Assembly (NCBI GenBank): GCA_002507565.1
Contig: MOXJ01000002.1
Span: forward strand, 1 to 64,000
Source of the DNA: Candidatus Reconcilbacillus cellulovorans
GTDB taxonomy: Bacteria > Bacillota > Bacilli > Paenibacillales > Reconciliibacillaceae
Direction of reading: 5' to 3'
Length of the DNA stretch: 64,000 nucleotides
The translations under genes and the position numbers were made by a program. Position 1 is the first letter of the stretch, and every line of letters starts with the position of its first letter. Below the pieces are notes generated by a model that was not told the DNA's origin, searched no databases, and was given only the letters and a program-made list of their open reading frames with translations. Positions 1 to 9,622 of this stretch are shown here, in pieces.

Positions 1-1
1 A

Positions 2-274
2 GTGCGAAGCGGGAAGGAGGCGGAAGAAGTGGCGACGAATTTCGAGCGGATGCTGGACCGGTGGCTGGAGAAGACGGAGAGGCGGGGCTGGGAGAAAGGT
101 TTGCAGGAAGGTCGCAAGAAAGGCCGCGAGGAAGGCCGGGTCGAGGGTTTGAGAGCGACGGCGGTTCGGCTGATGGCGGAAGGGATGGACGACGCGTTTA
201 TCACGAGGGTCACGGGCCTTTCGCTCGACGAAATCGCGCGGCTGCGGCAAGCGGAACAGGCTCGGCAGAAATAA
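2..274 (+). CDS. Rpn-family nuclease/transposase-like protein, C-terminal part
   Basis: This is the C-terminal tail of a protein that begins left of the window. The visible 90 residues hold a run of charged repeats (EGRKKGREEGR) followed by a short helical domain (LMAEGMDDAFITRVTGLSLDEIARL). That arrangement is typical of the C terminus of the Rpn/YhgA-like recombination-promoting nuclease family (PD-(D/E)XK fold), whose catalytic half would lie upstream. The first codon in the window is a GTG that need not be the real start. A truncated N-terminal half of the same family sits at 60773-61066. The family assignment rests on the tail alone. Confidence 0.55.
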   Translation: MRSGKEAEEVATNFERMLDRWLEKTERRGWEKGLQEGRKKGREEGRVEGLRATAVRLMAEGMDDAFITRVTGLSLDEIARLRQAEQARQK

Positions 275-344
275 AAACGGCCGTTTACCCGCGTCGTCGA
301 CCGGACGACCGGACGCCGGCGTGCACGTCGATCCGCCCCGAACG

Positions 345-2366
345 TCAACCGGGCCGATCGCCGTCCGACGACCGCGACTTCAACGTAAGCAAGTAATGAA
401 CGAGCGCGTCCTGCTGTTCCCGTGTAAAACCGCCGGCGTCGTCCACCCAAAATTCGTGGCCGATACCCTCAACGTGGGCGCCCCGCAATTCCGGCGAACG
501 GCGGTTGGCCTCGATCACTTCCCGCCGCAGCCGTCGGTCGATCAAGGCCCTCAGGCTGTTCGCGGGGTCGACCGGAATGCCCTTCATCAGCGTGCCCGCG
601 ACGCCCAATTGAGTCCGCTCGTCCCGGCCGACCGCCACACCGCCGTCGTGCAGATAGGGGGCGCTCCAGTAGAGACCGATCAATCCTTTCACCTTGTAAC
701 CGCCGGGCGAGTCACCGCGGGCAAACGCCAGTTTGAGTTGCTCCGGATCGAGGTGGTCGGTCGGTACCCGCAGCACCCGCGCGTCCGGCGGAACCGGTAC
801 GGGGGTGTCGGGCGCATAAATGGTAGTTACGTCCGCGAACTGGCGTTGCATTTTTTTCAGCGCCGCGGCGCGGGCGGGTTCCGTCCCGATGACGTCGACG
901 GGGATAATGCGATGATCGGTGAACGCTTCTCCGGTGTGACAGCGAATGCACTGCGCCCGTCTGAACACCGCTTCGCCCATGCGCACCTTGGCCGGGTCGG
1001 GGCTGACGGGCGCAGCCGGCGGCACGAGGGTGTTTTGCCACGCGGCCATGGCGTTGACCTGCTCGCCGACCCGGTAACCTTTCGTACCGGCGAACACGCC
1101 ATCGGGCGCCATCAGGCTCAGCATGGGAAACGTCGGCGGCTTGATCAGCTCGTTGACGCCCGGCACCCCCGGGGTGGGATCGATTTTGGCGAAAAAGGTG
1201 GACGGCTTAAGGCCGCTTGCCGGATCGTACCGATACCGGGGATCGGCCGCGTTCTGCAAAATGGTGCCGATGTACACTTCCTTGTCGATGTCGAAAAGCG
1301 CCCGGCTCGCTTCGGCCTGCGCCAGGGGATCGGCGTTCTGCGCATGGACGTTGTTGCTGAACGCGCTCAGGCCGTGAAACGGTCCCGCCATCGCAAACCC
1401 GCTCCAACCGTAAGGATGGCCTCCTTTTGTGAAGCAGTCGGGAATTTGCGCGGGATCGTTTTTGAGGTCGATGGTGGAGTCGAAATTACCGGCAGGCCAC
1501 TTGGCCAGATCGGCATCCACGGCCGCCTCCAGCTTGTCGGGGTCGGGCAACGTAACGGCTCTCCCGTCCGTCGTGCGCACCATTCTCTTCAATTCATGCT
1601 GCAACTGCCGAACCTGCTCATCCGACAGCCTTTGACCGGTATGCATGAAATAAGCGGCCGAATTAGTGGCCATGGCCAGGAGAAGACCGGCGTTTAGATC
1701 GGCGTTGGGCGCTCCTTCAACCACCATTTTCGTTTGCGGATCCACGGTCGCATGACAGGCCGCGCAGCTGATCCCGACCTTCAGCTTACCGTCGGCGTAT
1801 TTCACAGGGAGTCCCAGCGGCACGTACGAACCTTTCGGCACATCGAGTCCGGTATCGACTTTTTGCCCCTTTTTGTACGTTTTCCCCCCGATCGTGATGT
1901 CCTCGGCCAATTCCACCTGCAGATTGTTCGTTCCTTTCCCCCGCAATTGGGCGACGGCCTTCATGATGTTGCGGATCTTGAACGGTCCGTCGACAATCCC
2001 CAGGATGTCGGTCAGGAATACCTCGTTCCCGAACGTTTCCTTGTAAAACTGGTTGCGGCCGAGTTTAAGCAACGCCCCATTGATCTCCACGGCTCCGTCT
2101 TCCGGACCGGGCGCGGCGTCCGTTCCCGCCTGCCGCGGTTTACCCGCATTTTCCACCGTGATCGTCTCGCCCCAGAGGTCGTATACCCGCTGCGTCTCTT
2201 GATCGCTCGACTGGCCGAAAAAGTCGGTTTGCCGATTCATCACCTTCCGGGCGGGCGGCATGTAGGCGTACTCCGGCTCCGCAACACGGACCGCCAACAG
2301 AGCGGCGCCGACGACCGCGATCGCGACAGGCCCCCAAATCCGCCGCTTGCTTTTCATTTTCGTCAT
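345..2366 (-). CDS. two-heme c-type cytochrome, MauG/RoxA/peroxidase-like
   Basis: The 673-residue product has an N-terminal signal or membrane anchor (about residues 8-27) and two heme-binding CXXCH motifs, CAACH at 201-205 and CIRCH at 473-477. It ends with a SAPYLHDGG segment like the TPPYxHDG motif near the C terminus of di-heme peroxidases. Two widely spaced hemes in a chain of about 670 residues fit the MauG/bacterial di-heme peroxidase superfamily and are close in size to rubber oxygenase RoxA. The protein should act outside the membrane. The start codon follows a GGGGGAC-like site; a second ATG three codons later is possible. The substrate cannot be told from sequence. Confidence 0.7.
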   Translation of the reverse strand: MTKMKSKRRIWGPVAIAVVGAALLAVRVAEPEYAYMPPARKVMNRQTDFFGQSSDQETQRVYDLWGETITVENAGKPRQAGTDAAPGPEDGAVEINGALLKLGRNQFYKETFGNEVFLTDILGIVDGPFKIRNIMKAVAQLRGKGTNNLQVELAEDITIGGKTYKKGQKVDTGLDVPKGSYVPLGLPVKYADGKLKVGISCAACHATVDPQTKMVVEGAPNADLNAGLLLAMATNSAAYFMHTGQRLSDEQVRQLQHELKRMVRTTDGRAVTLPDPDKLEAAVDADLAKWPAGNFDSTIDLKNDPAQIPDCFTKGGHPYGWSGFAMAGPFHGLSAFSNNVHAQNADPLAQAEASRALFDIDKEVYIGTILQNAADPRYRYDPASGLKPSTFFAKIDPTPGVPGVNELIKPPTFPMLSLMAPDGVFAGTKGYRVGEQVNAMAAWQNTLVPPAAPVSPDPAKVRMGEAVFRRAQCIRCHTGEAFTDHRIIPVDVIGTEPARAAALKKMQRQFADVTTIYAPDTPVPVPPDARVLRVPTDHLDPEQLKLAFARGDSPGGYKVKGLIGLYWSAPYLHDGGVAVGRDERTQLGVAGTLMKGIPVDPANSLRALIDRRLRREVIEANRRSPELRGAHVEGIGHEFWVDDAGGFTREQQDALVHYLLTLKSRSSDGDRPG

Positions 2367-2509
2367 CCGTCCCCCTGCTGCCGTTTTTCAGTTAGGTTGG
2401 GGGAAAAACGCGGTTTTATTCGTCGACGCCCCGCCCCGGTTCGAATACTCTGCAAGTAGTCTTCGAGAAAAATGCCCGCGACCGACAAACGGAAAGGAGT
2501 ATGACCGAC

Positions 2510-3064
2510 ATGAAACCGATCCCCGTCGAAGCCGTCCTGTTCGACCTACACGGCACGCTGGCCGTCCCCGCGCGGCGCAAAAGGCGCAAAACGGATATCG
2601 CGGCGGCGCCGGCGGCATACCGTCCCGTCGCCGGGGCCGCCGACGTCGTCCGCTCGCTCGCGGCCGACTGCCGCGTCGTCGTCGTGTCGGACGGCCGGCC
2701 GGACCGCGTCGCAGCGGCACTCGATGCGATCGGCCTGCTCAAAACCATCGGCCGCGACGCGATCGTGACGCCCGCCGACGCCGGCTTCCACAAGCCGGAC
2801 CCGCGGCTGTTCGCCGCCGCCTGCCGGACGGCCGGCGTTCCGCCGGACCGCGCCGTGATGGTCGGCGACTCGTGGGCGCGCGACGTCGCCGGCGCCCTTC
2901 GCGCCGGCCTGCACGCGGTCTGGTACCGGCCGTCCGGATGCCGAGCCCGACGCGCCCCGTCGCCGCGGCCGTTTCGTACGCCCGGACGCCCGCGCGTCGT
3001 CGTGATCCGGTCGCTCGACGAACTGCCGGCGCTGCTCGTCCCCACAGGCCGGCGGCAAGCCTGA
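2510..3064 (+). CDS. HAD-superfamily hydrolase (phosphatase-like)
   Basis: This small HAD protein of about 184 residues carries motif I FDLHGTL (the second acidic residue of DxDxT is His), motif II VVSDG, the motif III lysine in HKPDP and motif IV GDSWARD. These fit a phosphoglycolate phosphatase-like or pyrophosphatase-like HAD with a small cap. An in-frame ATG at 2501 lies only one base after the GGAG ribosome binding site, so the ATG at 2510, about nine bases downstream of it, is the better start. The C terminus is rich in Arg and Pro. The substrate is unknown. It is divergent from the cytochrome gene and convergent with phoU. Confidence 0.75.
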   Translation: MKPIPVEAVLFDLHGTLAVPARRKRRKTDIAAAPAAYRPVAGAADVVRSLAADCRVVVVSDGRPDRVAAALDAIGLLKTIGRDAIVTPADAGFHKPDPRLFAAACRTAGVPPDRAVMVGDSWARDVAGALRAGLHAVWYRPSGCRARRAPSPRPFRTPGRPRVVVIRSLDELPALLVPTGRRQA

Positions 3065-3109
3065 GCCGGCGAACGACCGTCGGCGGACGTCGTCGGCGGC
3101 GGTCGCCGT

Positions 3110-3775
3110 TTATTGATTCAGATCCGGCCGTTCGCCGCGGACGAGATAGACGACGCTTTCGCCGAGGTTCGTCGCGTGATCGGCCATCCGTTCGAGATAT
3201 CGGCTGACGAAACAGAGCAGCATCGCCTGGTTGATGGATTTCGGGTTTTCCACCATATAAGCGAACATTTCGCGCATGACCTGGCTGTGCAGCTGGTCGA
3301 CCTCGTCGTCGAGCTGCGCCATTTTGTACGCCAGATCGACGTTCTCGTCGATATAGGCGGCGATGCTTTCCGCCGTCATCCGCCGAACGATCTCGGCCAT
3401 GCGCGGGATGTCGATGAGCGGTTTGACGAGCGGCTGGCTGCCGATGCGAATCGTCACCTTCGCGATGTCGACGGCCAGGTCCGCCATCCGCTCGAGGTCG
3501 CCGGCCATTTTGAACGCTGCAAGAATGCGCCGCAAATCTTTGGCGACCGGCTGCTGCGTGGCGATCAGCCGACTGGCCGTCTCGTCGATCTCGACTTCCA
3601 TCGCGTTGATGCGGACATCGCCGTCGACAACGCGGCGGGCGAGCTGCCCGTTCTGCGTCTTCAGCGACCGGACGGCGTCGTCGATCGCCTGCTCTACTTC
3701 CTTGCCCATCGCGACGAGCCGATCGCGCAGCTCGCCGAGCTCATCGTCGAATTGCGGGCGTCTGCTCGTGATCAT
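3110..3775 (-). CDS. phoU: phosphate transport regulator PhoU
   Basis: The 221-residue product is full length for PhoU and consists of two related three-helix bundles, with the acidic metal-binding patterns E(R)MADLAVDIA and ERMADHATNLGE in each half. PhoU links the Pst transporter to the PhoR kinase and keeps the Pho regulon off when phosphate is plentiful. It is the last gene of the leftward pst operon, 37 bp after pstB. The ATG at 3775 has a GGGAGGA site at good spacing. Confidence 0.95.
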   Translation of the reverse strand: MITSRRPQFDDELGELRDRLVAMGKEVEQAIDDAVRSLKTQNGQLARRVVDGDVRINAMEVEIDETASRLIATQQPVAKDLRRILAAFKMAGDLERMADLAVDIAKVTIRIGSQPLVKPLIDIPRMAEIVRRMTAESIAAYIDENVDLAYKMAQLDDEVDQLHSQVMREMFAYMVENPKSINQAMLLCFVSRYLERMADHATNLGESVVYLVRGERPDLNQ

Positions 3776-3812
3776 CGATCGGTCCTCCCCATTTCGAAAC
3801 CGGCGGCCGTCT

Positions 3813-4586
3813 TTAGCCGAACCGGCCGGTAATGTAGTCTTCGGTGCGCGGATCGCGCGGTCTGGAAAACAGCGTGCCCGTATCCGCGTACTCCACCAGC
3901 TCGCCGTGCAGAAAAAACGCCGTCCGATCCGAAATGCGCGCGGCCTGCTGCATGTTGTGCGTGACGATGACGATCGTATACGACCGCTTGAGCTCGCGGA
4001 TCAGCTCTTCGATCTTCAGCGTCGAGATCGGATCGAGCGCCGACGTCGGTTCGTCCATCAGCAAAATCGACGGCTGGACTGCGAGCGCGCGCGCGATGCA
4101 CAGCCGCTGCTGCTGCCCGCCGGACAAACCGTACGCCGAGCGGTGCAGATGGTCTTTCACCTCGTCCCAGAGCGCCGCCGCACGCAGGCTTTTTTCCACA
4201 ATTTCGTCGAGTTCCGCCTTCTTGCGGACGCCGTGAATGCGCGGACCGAACGCGACATTATCGTAAACCGATTTCGGAAACGGCGTCGGCTGCTGAAACA
4301 CCATGCCGACCTGCTTGCGCAGCAACTCAACGTGCACCTTCGGATCGTAAATGTCGACGCCGCCGATTTCGACTTTCCCCTCGATGCGGACGCCGGGAAT
4401 CATGTCGTTCATCCGGTTGAGCGTGCGCAAAAGCGTCGACTTGCCGCAGCCGGACGGCCCGATCAGCGCCGTCACCGCGCGGCCGGGAACGTCCATCGAA
4501 ACATTTTTCAGTGCGTGAAACGTGCCGTAATAGAGCTGCAAACCGCGGATGCGCACGATCGTTTCGTGGTCTTGTCGATTTTCCAA
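3813..4586 (-). CDS. pstB: phosphate ABC transporter ATPase PstB
   Basis: The 257-residue ABC ATPase has Walker [10 protein letters not shown] (about residues 43-51), the signature LSGGQQQR, Walker [13 protein letters not shown] and the PstB-typical LRTLNRMND segment. It energises high-affinity phosphate import through PstC and PstA. The start appears to be TTG at 4586, preceded by GGGAGGGG. It lies between pstA and phoU in one operon. Confidence 0.96.
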   Translation of the reverse strand: MENRQDHETIVRIRGLQLYYGTFHALKNVSMDVPGRAVTALIGPSGCGKSTLLRTLNRMNDMIPGVRIEGKVEIGGVDIYDPKVHVELLRKQVGMVFQQPTPFPKSVYDNVAFGPRIHGVRKKAELDEIVEKSLRAAALWDEVKDHLHRSAYGLSGGQQQRLCIARALAVQPSILLMDEPTSALDPISTLKIEELIRELKRSYTIVIVTHNMQQAARISDRTAFFLHGELVEYADTGTLFSRPRDPRTEDYITGRFG

Positions 4587-4608
4587 AACGCGTCCCCTCC
4601 CTGAAAAG

Positions 4609-5493
4609 CTAGCGGCGATACCGGTTCCGGTACCGGTCGCGCAGCGCGATCGCCAGTGCGTTCATGCCGAGCAGAAGGGCCAGCAGGACGATAATCGCCG
4701 CCGCCGCCAACTCCTGGAACTCAGCCTTCGGCAAAGCCGTCCAGCTGTAAATCTGGATCGGCAGCGCCGTGAACGAATCGAACAAATTGCGCGGCATGAA
4801 CGCCACATACGTTACCGCGCCGATGACGATCAGCGGCGCCGTCTCGCCGATCGCGCGCGACAGCGCGAGAATGCTTCCCGTCAAAATCCCGGGCATCGCC
4901 GAGGGCAAGACGACACGGACGACCGTCTGCCACCGCGTCGCGCCGAGCGCAAGCGATGCGTGGCGAAGCCGGTCCGGCACCGCGCGGATCGCTTCCTGCG
5001 CGGCCACGATCATCGTCGGCAAGACGAGCAATGTCAGCGTCAGCGCCCCGGTCAAAAGCCCCCTCTTCAGATCGAGAAACCGGACGAACACGGTCAACCC
5101 GAGCATCCCATACACAATCGAGGGCACGCCGGCCAAATTGGCGATGTTCAACCGGATCAGCCGCGCCAGCCGCGAGTCCGGGCGCGCGTATTCCTCCAGG
5201 TAGACGGCCGTCGCGACGCCGACGACGAACGTCAGCGGCCCGGTCATCAGCATCAGCCAGAGCGTGCCGGCAAGCGCAGCTTTAATACCCGCCCGCTCGG
5301 GAATGCGCGACGCGAAATTCGTGAAAAATTCCGGCCGAAGCCAATGGACGCCCTGCCGAATCACCTGCACGAGAAGCAGCGCTAGGGCGATCAATCCGAT
5401 CGTCGTCGCGGCGAAAAACAAAACGTGAAACAGCCGGTCGAGCCTTCGCTTCCGCTCGATTCGGCGAACGTCCCGAACATTTTCGACGATCAT
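4609..5493 (-). CDS. pstA: phosphate ABC transporter permease PstA
   Basis: This 294-residue integral membrane protein carries the binding-protein-dependent permease (EAA) loop around [15 protein letters not shown] and six predicted membrane segments. It forms the phosphate channel with PstC. Its ATG overlaps the pstC stop by four bases, which suggests translational coupling. A GGGAGG site precedes the start. Confidence 0.95.
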   Translation of the reverse strand: MIVENVRDVRRIERKRRLDRLFHVLFFAATTIGLIALALLLVQVIRQGVHWLRPEFFTNFASRIPERAGIKAALAGTLWLMLMTGPLTFVVGVATAVYLEEYARPDSRLARLIRLNIANLAGVPSIVYGMLGLTVFVRFLDLKRGLLTGALTLTLLVLPTMIVAAQEAIRAVPDRLRHASLALGATRWQTVVRVVLPSAMPGILTGSILALSRAIGETAPLIVIGAVTYVAFMPRNLFDSFTALPIQIYSWTALPKAEFQELAAAAIIVLLALLLGMNALAIALRDRYRNRYRR

Positions 5494-6389
5494 TGATATG
5501 CCTCCCTAAACTTGCGCGACAACCAGTCGGCGATCATATTCATCGCGAGCGTCATCACGAACAAAACGAAACCAACGGCGTAAATCGTCTGGTATTCCAC
5601 CGAACCGAACCGCGTATCGCCGGTGCTTACCTGCACGATATACGCCGTCATCGCCTGAATGCTCTCCAGCGGGTTCAACGTCAACTGCGCGAGATTGCCC
5701 GCCGCCAGCGACACGATCATCGTTTCGCCGACGGCGCGCGACAGCCCGAGCACGAACGACGCGCCGACACCCGACGCCGCGGCCGGAACGACGACGCGCA
5801 GCGCCACCTCGAGCCGCGTCGCGCCGAGCGCGTAAGCGCCGTCGCGCAAGGGGCGCGGCACGGCCGCCATCGCGTCCTCGCTGAGCGAACAGACAATCGG
5901 AATAATCATGACGCCCATGACCAGACCCGCGCTCAGGGCGTTAAACATCTCCATGCCGGGAAATAAGCGCTGAAGCACCGGCGTCACGAACGTCACCGCG
6001 AAATAGCCGTAAACGACCGTCGGCACGCCGGCAAGCACTTCCAGTGCCGGCTTGACGAGCGCCCGAACGCGCGACGATGCGAACTCATTCAAATAAATCG
6101 CGCTTGCAAGTCCTACCGGCAACGAGACCGCCGTCGCGATCGCCGAAACGAGCAGCGTTCCCGCCACAAGCGGTGCGACACCGAAGTGCTGGTCGTGAAA
6201 AAGCGGCGTCCAGCGCGTGTCCGTCAAAAATTCGGCGACCGACACATGACGAAAAAACCCGAGCGATTCCACGACCAAGATCAGCACGATGCCGGCCGTC
6301 GTCGCAACCGACAAGACCGAAAAAAACAGCAAAACGCCCGGCATGAACCGGTCGGCGTTCCAGAAGGATCTTGATCTTTGAAATTTCAC
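5490..6389 (-). CDS. pstC: phosphate ABC transporter permease PstC
   Basis: This 299-residue permease pairs with PstA. Its EAA loop reads [15 protein letters not shown]. Translation starts at a GTG (6389) with an AAGGAGG site nine bases upstream; an overlapping out-of-frame ATG-TGA lies just before it. It is separated from pstS by about 100 bp that contain a stem-loop. Confidence 0.95.
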   Translation of the reverse strand: MKFQRSRSFWNADRFMPGVLLFFSVLSVATTAGIVLILVVESLGFFRHVSVAEFLTDTRWTPLFHDQHFGVAPLVAGTLLVSAIATAVSLPVGLASAIYLNEFASSRVRALVKPALEVLAGVPTVVYGYFAVTFVTPVLQRLFPGMEMFNALSAGLVMGVMIIPIVCSLSEDAMAAVPRPLRDGAYALGATRLEVALRVVVPAAASGVGASFVLGLSRAVGETMIVSLAAGNLAQLTLNPLESIQAMTAYIVQVSTGDTRFGSVEYQTIYAVGFVLFVMTLAMNMIADWLSRKFREAYQ

Positions 6390-6436
6390 ATGAAAGCCTC
6401 CTTTTTTTCAAAAAAGGCTTCTAAAAAGCGAATCCC

Positions 6437-6460
6437 GGGGCTTCTTGCACCGGAAGCCCC
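6437..6460 (-). terminator. stem-loop between pstS and pstC
   Basis: GGGGCTTC at 6437-6444 pairs with GAAGCCCC at 6453-6460 across a loop of eight bases. Read leftward, a T-rich stretch (CTTTTT) follows after about ten bases. In pst operons such a hairpin usually lets only part of the transcription continue and stabilises the pstS message, giving more binding protein than permease. That role here is inferred. Confidence 0.6.
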
Positions 6461-6493
6461 AGGACCCGTGAGAGGGGCGCGTCTGGCAAAGAA

Positions 6494-7507
6494 TTATTTC
6501 AATTTTTCTAGATTTTTCTGATATTGGTCGTCCGGTAGTTTCACGTATCCAACTTCTTCGACGATCTTGCGGCCCTCCGGCCCGTTCAAAAACTCAAGGA
6601 ACGCCTTGTAATGCGGTTGCGACAGCAAATTTTTGCGCGCGTACACGAAGATCGTCCGCGACAGCGGTTTATACGTGCCGTTCAGAATCGTGTCGTGCGT
6701 CGGTTCGACCGCCGGCGAATCCGGCTTTTCCTTGATTTTGACCGCGGTCAGTTTGTCCTTGTTTTCGACATAGTAGGCAAATCCGAAATAGCCGAGCGCG
6801 TATTCGTCGCCGGCGACGCCCTTGACCAGGACGTTGTCGTCTTCGGAGCCGACGTAGTCGGTTCGCGACGCCTTCGCCTTGCCGACGACCACTTCCGTGA
6901 AATAATCGAACGTGCCCGACTGCGTTCCCGGCCCGTACAGCTTGATCTCCTGGTCCGGCCAACCGGCGCGTACGTCGCTCCACTTGCGCACCTTGCTGTC
7001 GGGCTCCCAAATCTTTTTCAGTTCCTCAACGGTCATTTCCGTCGCCCACGTATTTTTCTTGTTGACAACGACGGTCAGCCCGTCGTAGGCGATCGGAAGT
7101 TCGATCAGTTCGTCGCCTTTAGCTTTGACCGCTTCCAGTTCTTCGGGTTTTGCGGGCCGCGACGCGTCCGCGATGTCGATTTCCAGGTTTCCGATTTTCT
7201 TAAATCCCGCGGACGATCCGGATTCGGCGACCGTGATGTTGACCCCCGGATGTTTTTTCATAAATTCTTCCGCCGCCGCCTGGGTAACCGGAAAGACGGT
7301 CGACGAACCGTCGATCCGGATTTCGCCGGACAGCGACGCTTCCGTTTTCGCGCTTCCTTGCGGTGAACCAGCCGGCGACGCGGCACCCGCTCCGCTGCTT
7401 TCCTGCTTTGCCCCGCCGCAGGCCGACAACACGAGTGCCAGGCCGAGCGCAACCGGCAACGACAGCCGGCCGAACATCCGTTTTTCCCGCAACTCCCACT
7501 GCTTCAA
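6494..7507 (-). CDS. pstS: phosphate-binding lipoprotein PstS
   Basis: The 337-residue product has a lipoprotein signal ending in LSAC followed by a Ser/Ala/Gly-rich linker. The mature domain begins with IRIDGSSTVFPVTQAAAEEF and contains the phosphate-contact segments SGSSAGF and PGTQSGTFDYF. It captures phosphate outside the membrane for PstCAB. The TTG at 7507 has a strong GGGGAGGA site; the ATG ten codons later lacks a comparable one. It is the first gene of the operon and lies behind a Pho box. Confidence 0.95.
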   Translation of the reverse strand: MKQWELREKRMFGRLSLPVALGLALVLSACGGAKQESSGAGAASPAGSPQGSAKTEASLSGEIRIDGSSTVFPVTQAAAEEFMKKHPGVNITVAESGSSAGFKKIGNLEIDIADASRPAKPEELEAVKAKGDELIELPIAYDGLTVVVNKKNTWATEMTVEELKKIWEPDSKVRKWSDVRAGWPDQEIKLYGPGTQSGTFDYFTEVVVGKAKASRTDYVGSEDDNVLVKGVAGDEYALGYFGFAYYVENKDKLTAVKIKEKPDSPAVEPTHDTILNGTYKPLSRTIFVYARKNLLSQPHYKAFLEFLNGPEGRKIVEEVGYVKLPDDQYQKNLEKLK

Positions 7508-7587
7508 CTTCGGATTCCTCCCCCATGAAAATTCGGTCTTTGCATCCGGTCTTTCGACCGGTTCCGCTTTCGAGTGTAACGGCGCCG

Positions 7588-7626
7588 TGTTTTCGCCGTC
7601 TCAACGTTTTGTTAACGCCGTGTAAA
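7588..7626 (-). promoter_or_regulatory. Pho box upstream of pstS
   Basis: On the minus strand four hexamers repeat every 11 bp: TTTACA, TTAACA, TTGAGA and AAAACA, each separated by five bases. This is the layout known for PhoP binding in Bacillus (TT(A/C/T)ACA repeats). A weak -10-like TACACT follows at 7573-7578. It lies about 80 bp before the pstS start, so PhoP should activate the pst operon under phosphate starvation. Confidence 0.75.
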
Positions 7627-7718
7627 ATTTGTCCGGTGCGTTTTAACGAGGCGATGACGTTCGTTTTACACGCCGCTTACGGCGATCGGATACGTTGGAG
7701 GTGAAAGGGGGATTGTCC

Positions 7719-9551
7719 GTGTTCAAACGCGGCTTGCGGATGCGCGATCGTCTCGTTTTTTCGTTTGCGGTCGTGCTGGTTCTGTTTCTGGCCGGTTCGG
7801 CCTACCTGGCGCGCGAATTGTCCGTCGTCCGGACCTTTCAAGAGGAAGAAAGACGACAGCAAAACCGGATGATGCTCGCCGAAGATCTGCAACAGACGGC
7901 GCTCGAGCTGAATCTGCTCTTGTCCGATTACTGGATTTCGCGCAATACCTCTCGACTCGAGCAGTTTGGACCGATCGCCGAACGGCTGAAAACACTCGTC
8001 GATGAGATCGGCGATACCGCAGCCACGCCGGACGAGCGCAAATGGAGAGCGCAACTACGCATTACGGCGGAAGAATTCGTCGGATTGTTCGAACGGACCG
8101 TCCATCAAATTCAGACCTTCTCCGATCCGGAACAGGCCGGTTTCTTGATGCGGCAGGCGTACACGCTGGCAGGAGCGCACCGGGATATGCTGTTCGAACT
8201 GTCCGAGAAATTCACCGCTTCTTACGCCGAAAGCGCCCGCCGCGCCCAGAACAGGACGGCGGACGCCCTGCGGCACGCCGTCTTCGTCGCCTGGTCGGTA
8301 CCGTTTCTGACCGCGCTCATTGCCGCCGTCGCATCCGGTTGGCTCGTCCGCACGCTCATGCGACCGATCCGTTCCCTGATGCTGGCGGCCGCCCGGGTCG
8401 CCGACGGCGACCTCGCCCACCATACCGACATCCACTCGGACGACGAGCTCGGGCAACTTTCCGGTCAGTTCGACCGGATGGCCGGCCGGCTGTCCGACTT
8501 GCTGTCGCGCGTTCACGGCGTCGCGGCGACGCTGGCGGAACACGCTGCAGCGTTCGACCGCTTTGCGGATTCGACGGCGAAAGCTCATGAAGAAATCGTC
8601 CGGGCGGTCGGCGAAATCGCATCCGGCGCCGAACGGCAGGCAATGGAAGCCGAACGCGGTTTCGAACAAGCGAAACGGACGGCGGAACAGGCGGAACGCC
8701 TGTTGGACAGCGCGGAACAGATGCGCCGCCTCGGTGAAGAAACCGCGCGCGCTTCCGTCGGAGGCAGAGCGGCGATCGCCGATCTGGAACTTGCGGCCGC
8801 GCGAACCGATGAAGCGCTGACAGCCCTGACGGAGGATCTGGAGCGACTGGTCGCGGATTCCGCCAACATCGGCAAAATCGTCTCCGCCATCTCCGGCATT
8901 TCGGCGCAAACCCATCTGCTCGCGCTCAACGCCTCGATCGAGGCGGCTCGCGCCGGGCCCGAGCACGCCGGCTTCGCCGTCATCGCGGACGAAGTGCGGA
9001 AACTGGCCGAAGAAACGACACAAGCCGCCAAAACGGTCGGCGAACAACTGCGCGGTCTGTCCCGCCGCATCGCGGACGCCCGCGCCGCGCTCGGCCGTCT
9101 GTCGGGCCGCGGCGCCGAACAGGCGGAACACCTGCGGCAAACGAAAACCGCCTTCGCCGCAGTCGAAGCCGCCATGGCGGAGCTGGCCGACCAGATCGAC
9201 CGCATCCGCGAACAGATCGGCCGCACGTCCGAAGAGAACCGGTTGCAGCGGTCCGTCGCCGAAGCCGTCGCGAAACTGGCCGAAGCGGCCGTCGCCCATG
9301 CCGAGGAAGTCTCCTCGGCCGCCGCCTCCCAGCACGACGCCGTCCGCGAACTGGCCGGGCGCGCCGCCTCGCTGGCGGACCTGGCACGGACACTGTTTGC
9401 CGAAGTCGGCGTGTTCCGCTTGCGAAGCGGACGGACGGACGCCGGGACGGACGGCGAAAACGCCGCGGCCGCCGAAAAAGGCGAAAAAAAAGAAGGCGAC
9501 CGCGCCTCCTGGCACAAAGCAGGAGCGCTCGCCTCCGATTTTCCGTCGTAA
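7719..9551 (+). CDS. methyl-accepting chemotaxis protein
   Basis: This transmembrane chemoreceptor of about 610 residues has a membrane segment at its N terminus, a periplasmic-type helical bundle, a second membrane segment ([17 protein letters not shown]), a HAMP domain and a long coiled-coil signalling domain. The hairpin tip reads [18 protein letters not shown], close to the conserved family sequence. The GTG at 7719 stands eight bases after AAAGGGGG. A TTG at 7713 and an upstream TTG at 7695 are alternatives, but the latter lies inside the ribosome binding site. The ligand is unknown. Confidence 0.9.
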   Translation: MFKRGLRMRDRLVFSFAVVLVLFLAGSAYLARELSVVRTFQEEERRQQNRMMLAEDLQQTALELNLLLSDYWISRNTSRLEQFGPIAERLKTLVDEIGDTAATPDERKWRAQLRITAEEFVGLFERTVHQIQTFSDPEQAGFLMRQAYTLAGAHRDMLFELSEKFTASYAESARRAQNRTADALRHAVFVAWSVPFLTALIAAVASGWLVRTLMRPIRSLMLAAARVADGDLAHHTDIHSDDELGQLSGQFDRMAGRLSDLLSRVHGVAATLAEHAAAFDRFADSTAKAHEEIVRAVGEIASGAERQAMEAERGFEQAKRTAEQAERLLDSAEQMRRLGEETARASVGGRAAIADLELAAARTDEALTALTEDLERLVADSANIGKIVSAISGISAQTHLLALNASIEAARAGPEHAGFAVIADEVRKLAEETTQAAKTVGEQLRGLSRRIADARAALGRLSGRGAEQAEHLRQTKTAFAAVEAAMAELADQIDRIREQIGRTSEENRLQRSVAEAVAKLAEAAVAHAEEVSSAAASQHDAVRELAGRAASLADLARTLFAEVGVFRLRSGRTDAGTDGENAAAAEKGEKKEGDRASWHKAGALASDFPS

Positions 9552-9622
9552 CCGTGGAATCGTCACTGTTCGGGTTTCGCCGCCGACTCACCCTGAGGTC
9601 GCCGCTGGCAGGCCGGCGGCGG

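Noticed and set aside
321-1697. Long rightward open frame of 458 residues opposite the cytochrome gene
   Set aside because: It is a shadow of the minus-strand gene, which has CXXCH motifs and normal protein character; long antisense frames are common in GC-rich DNA.
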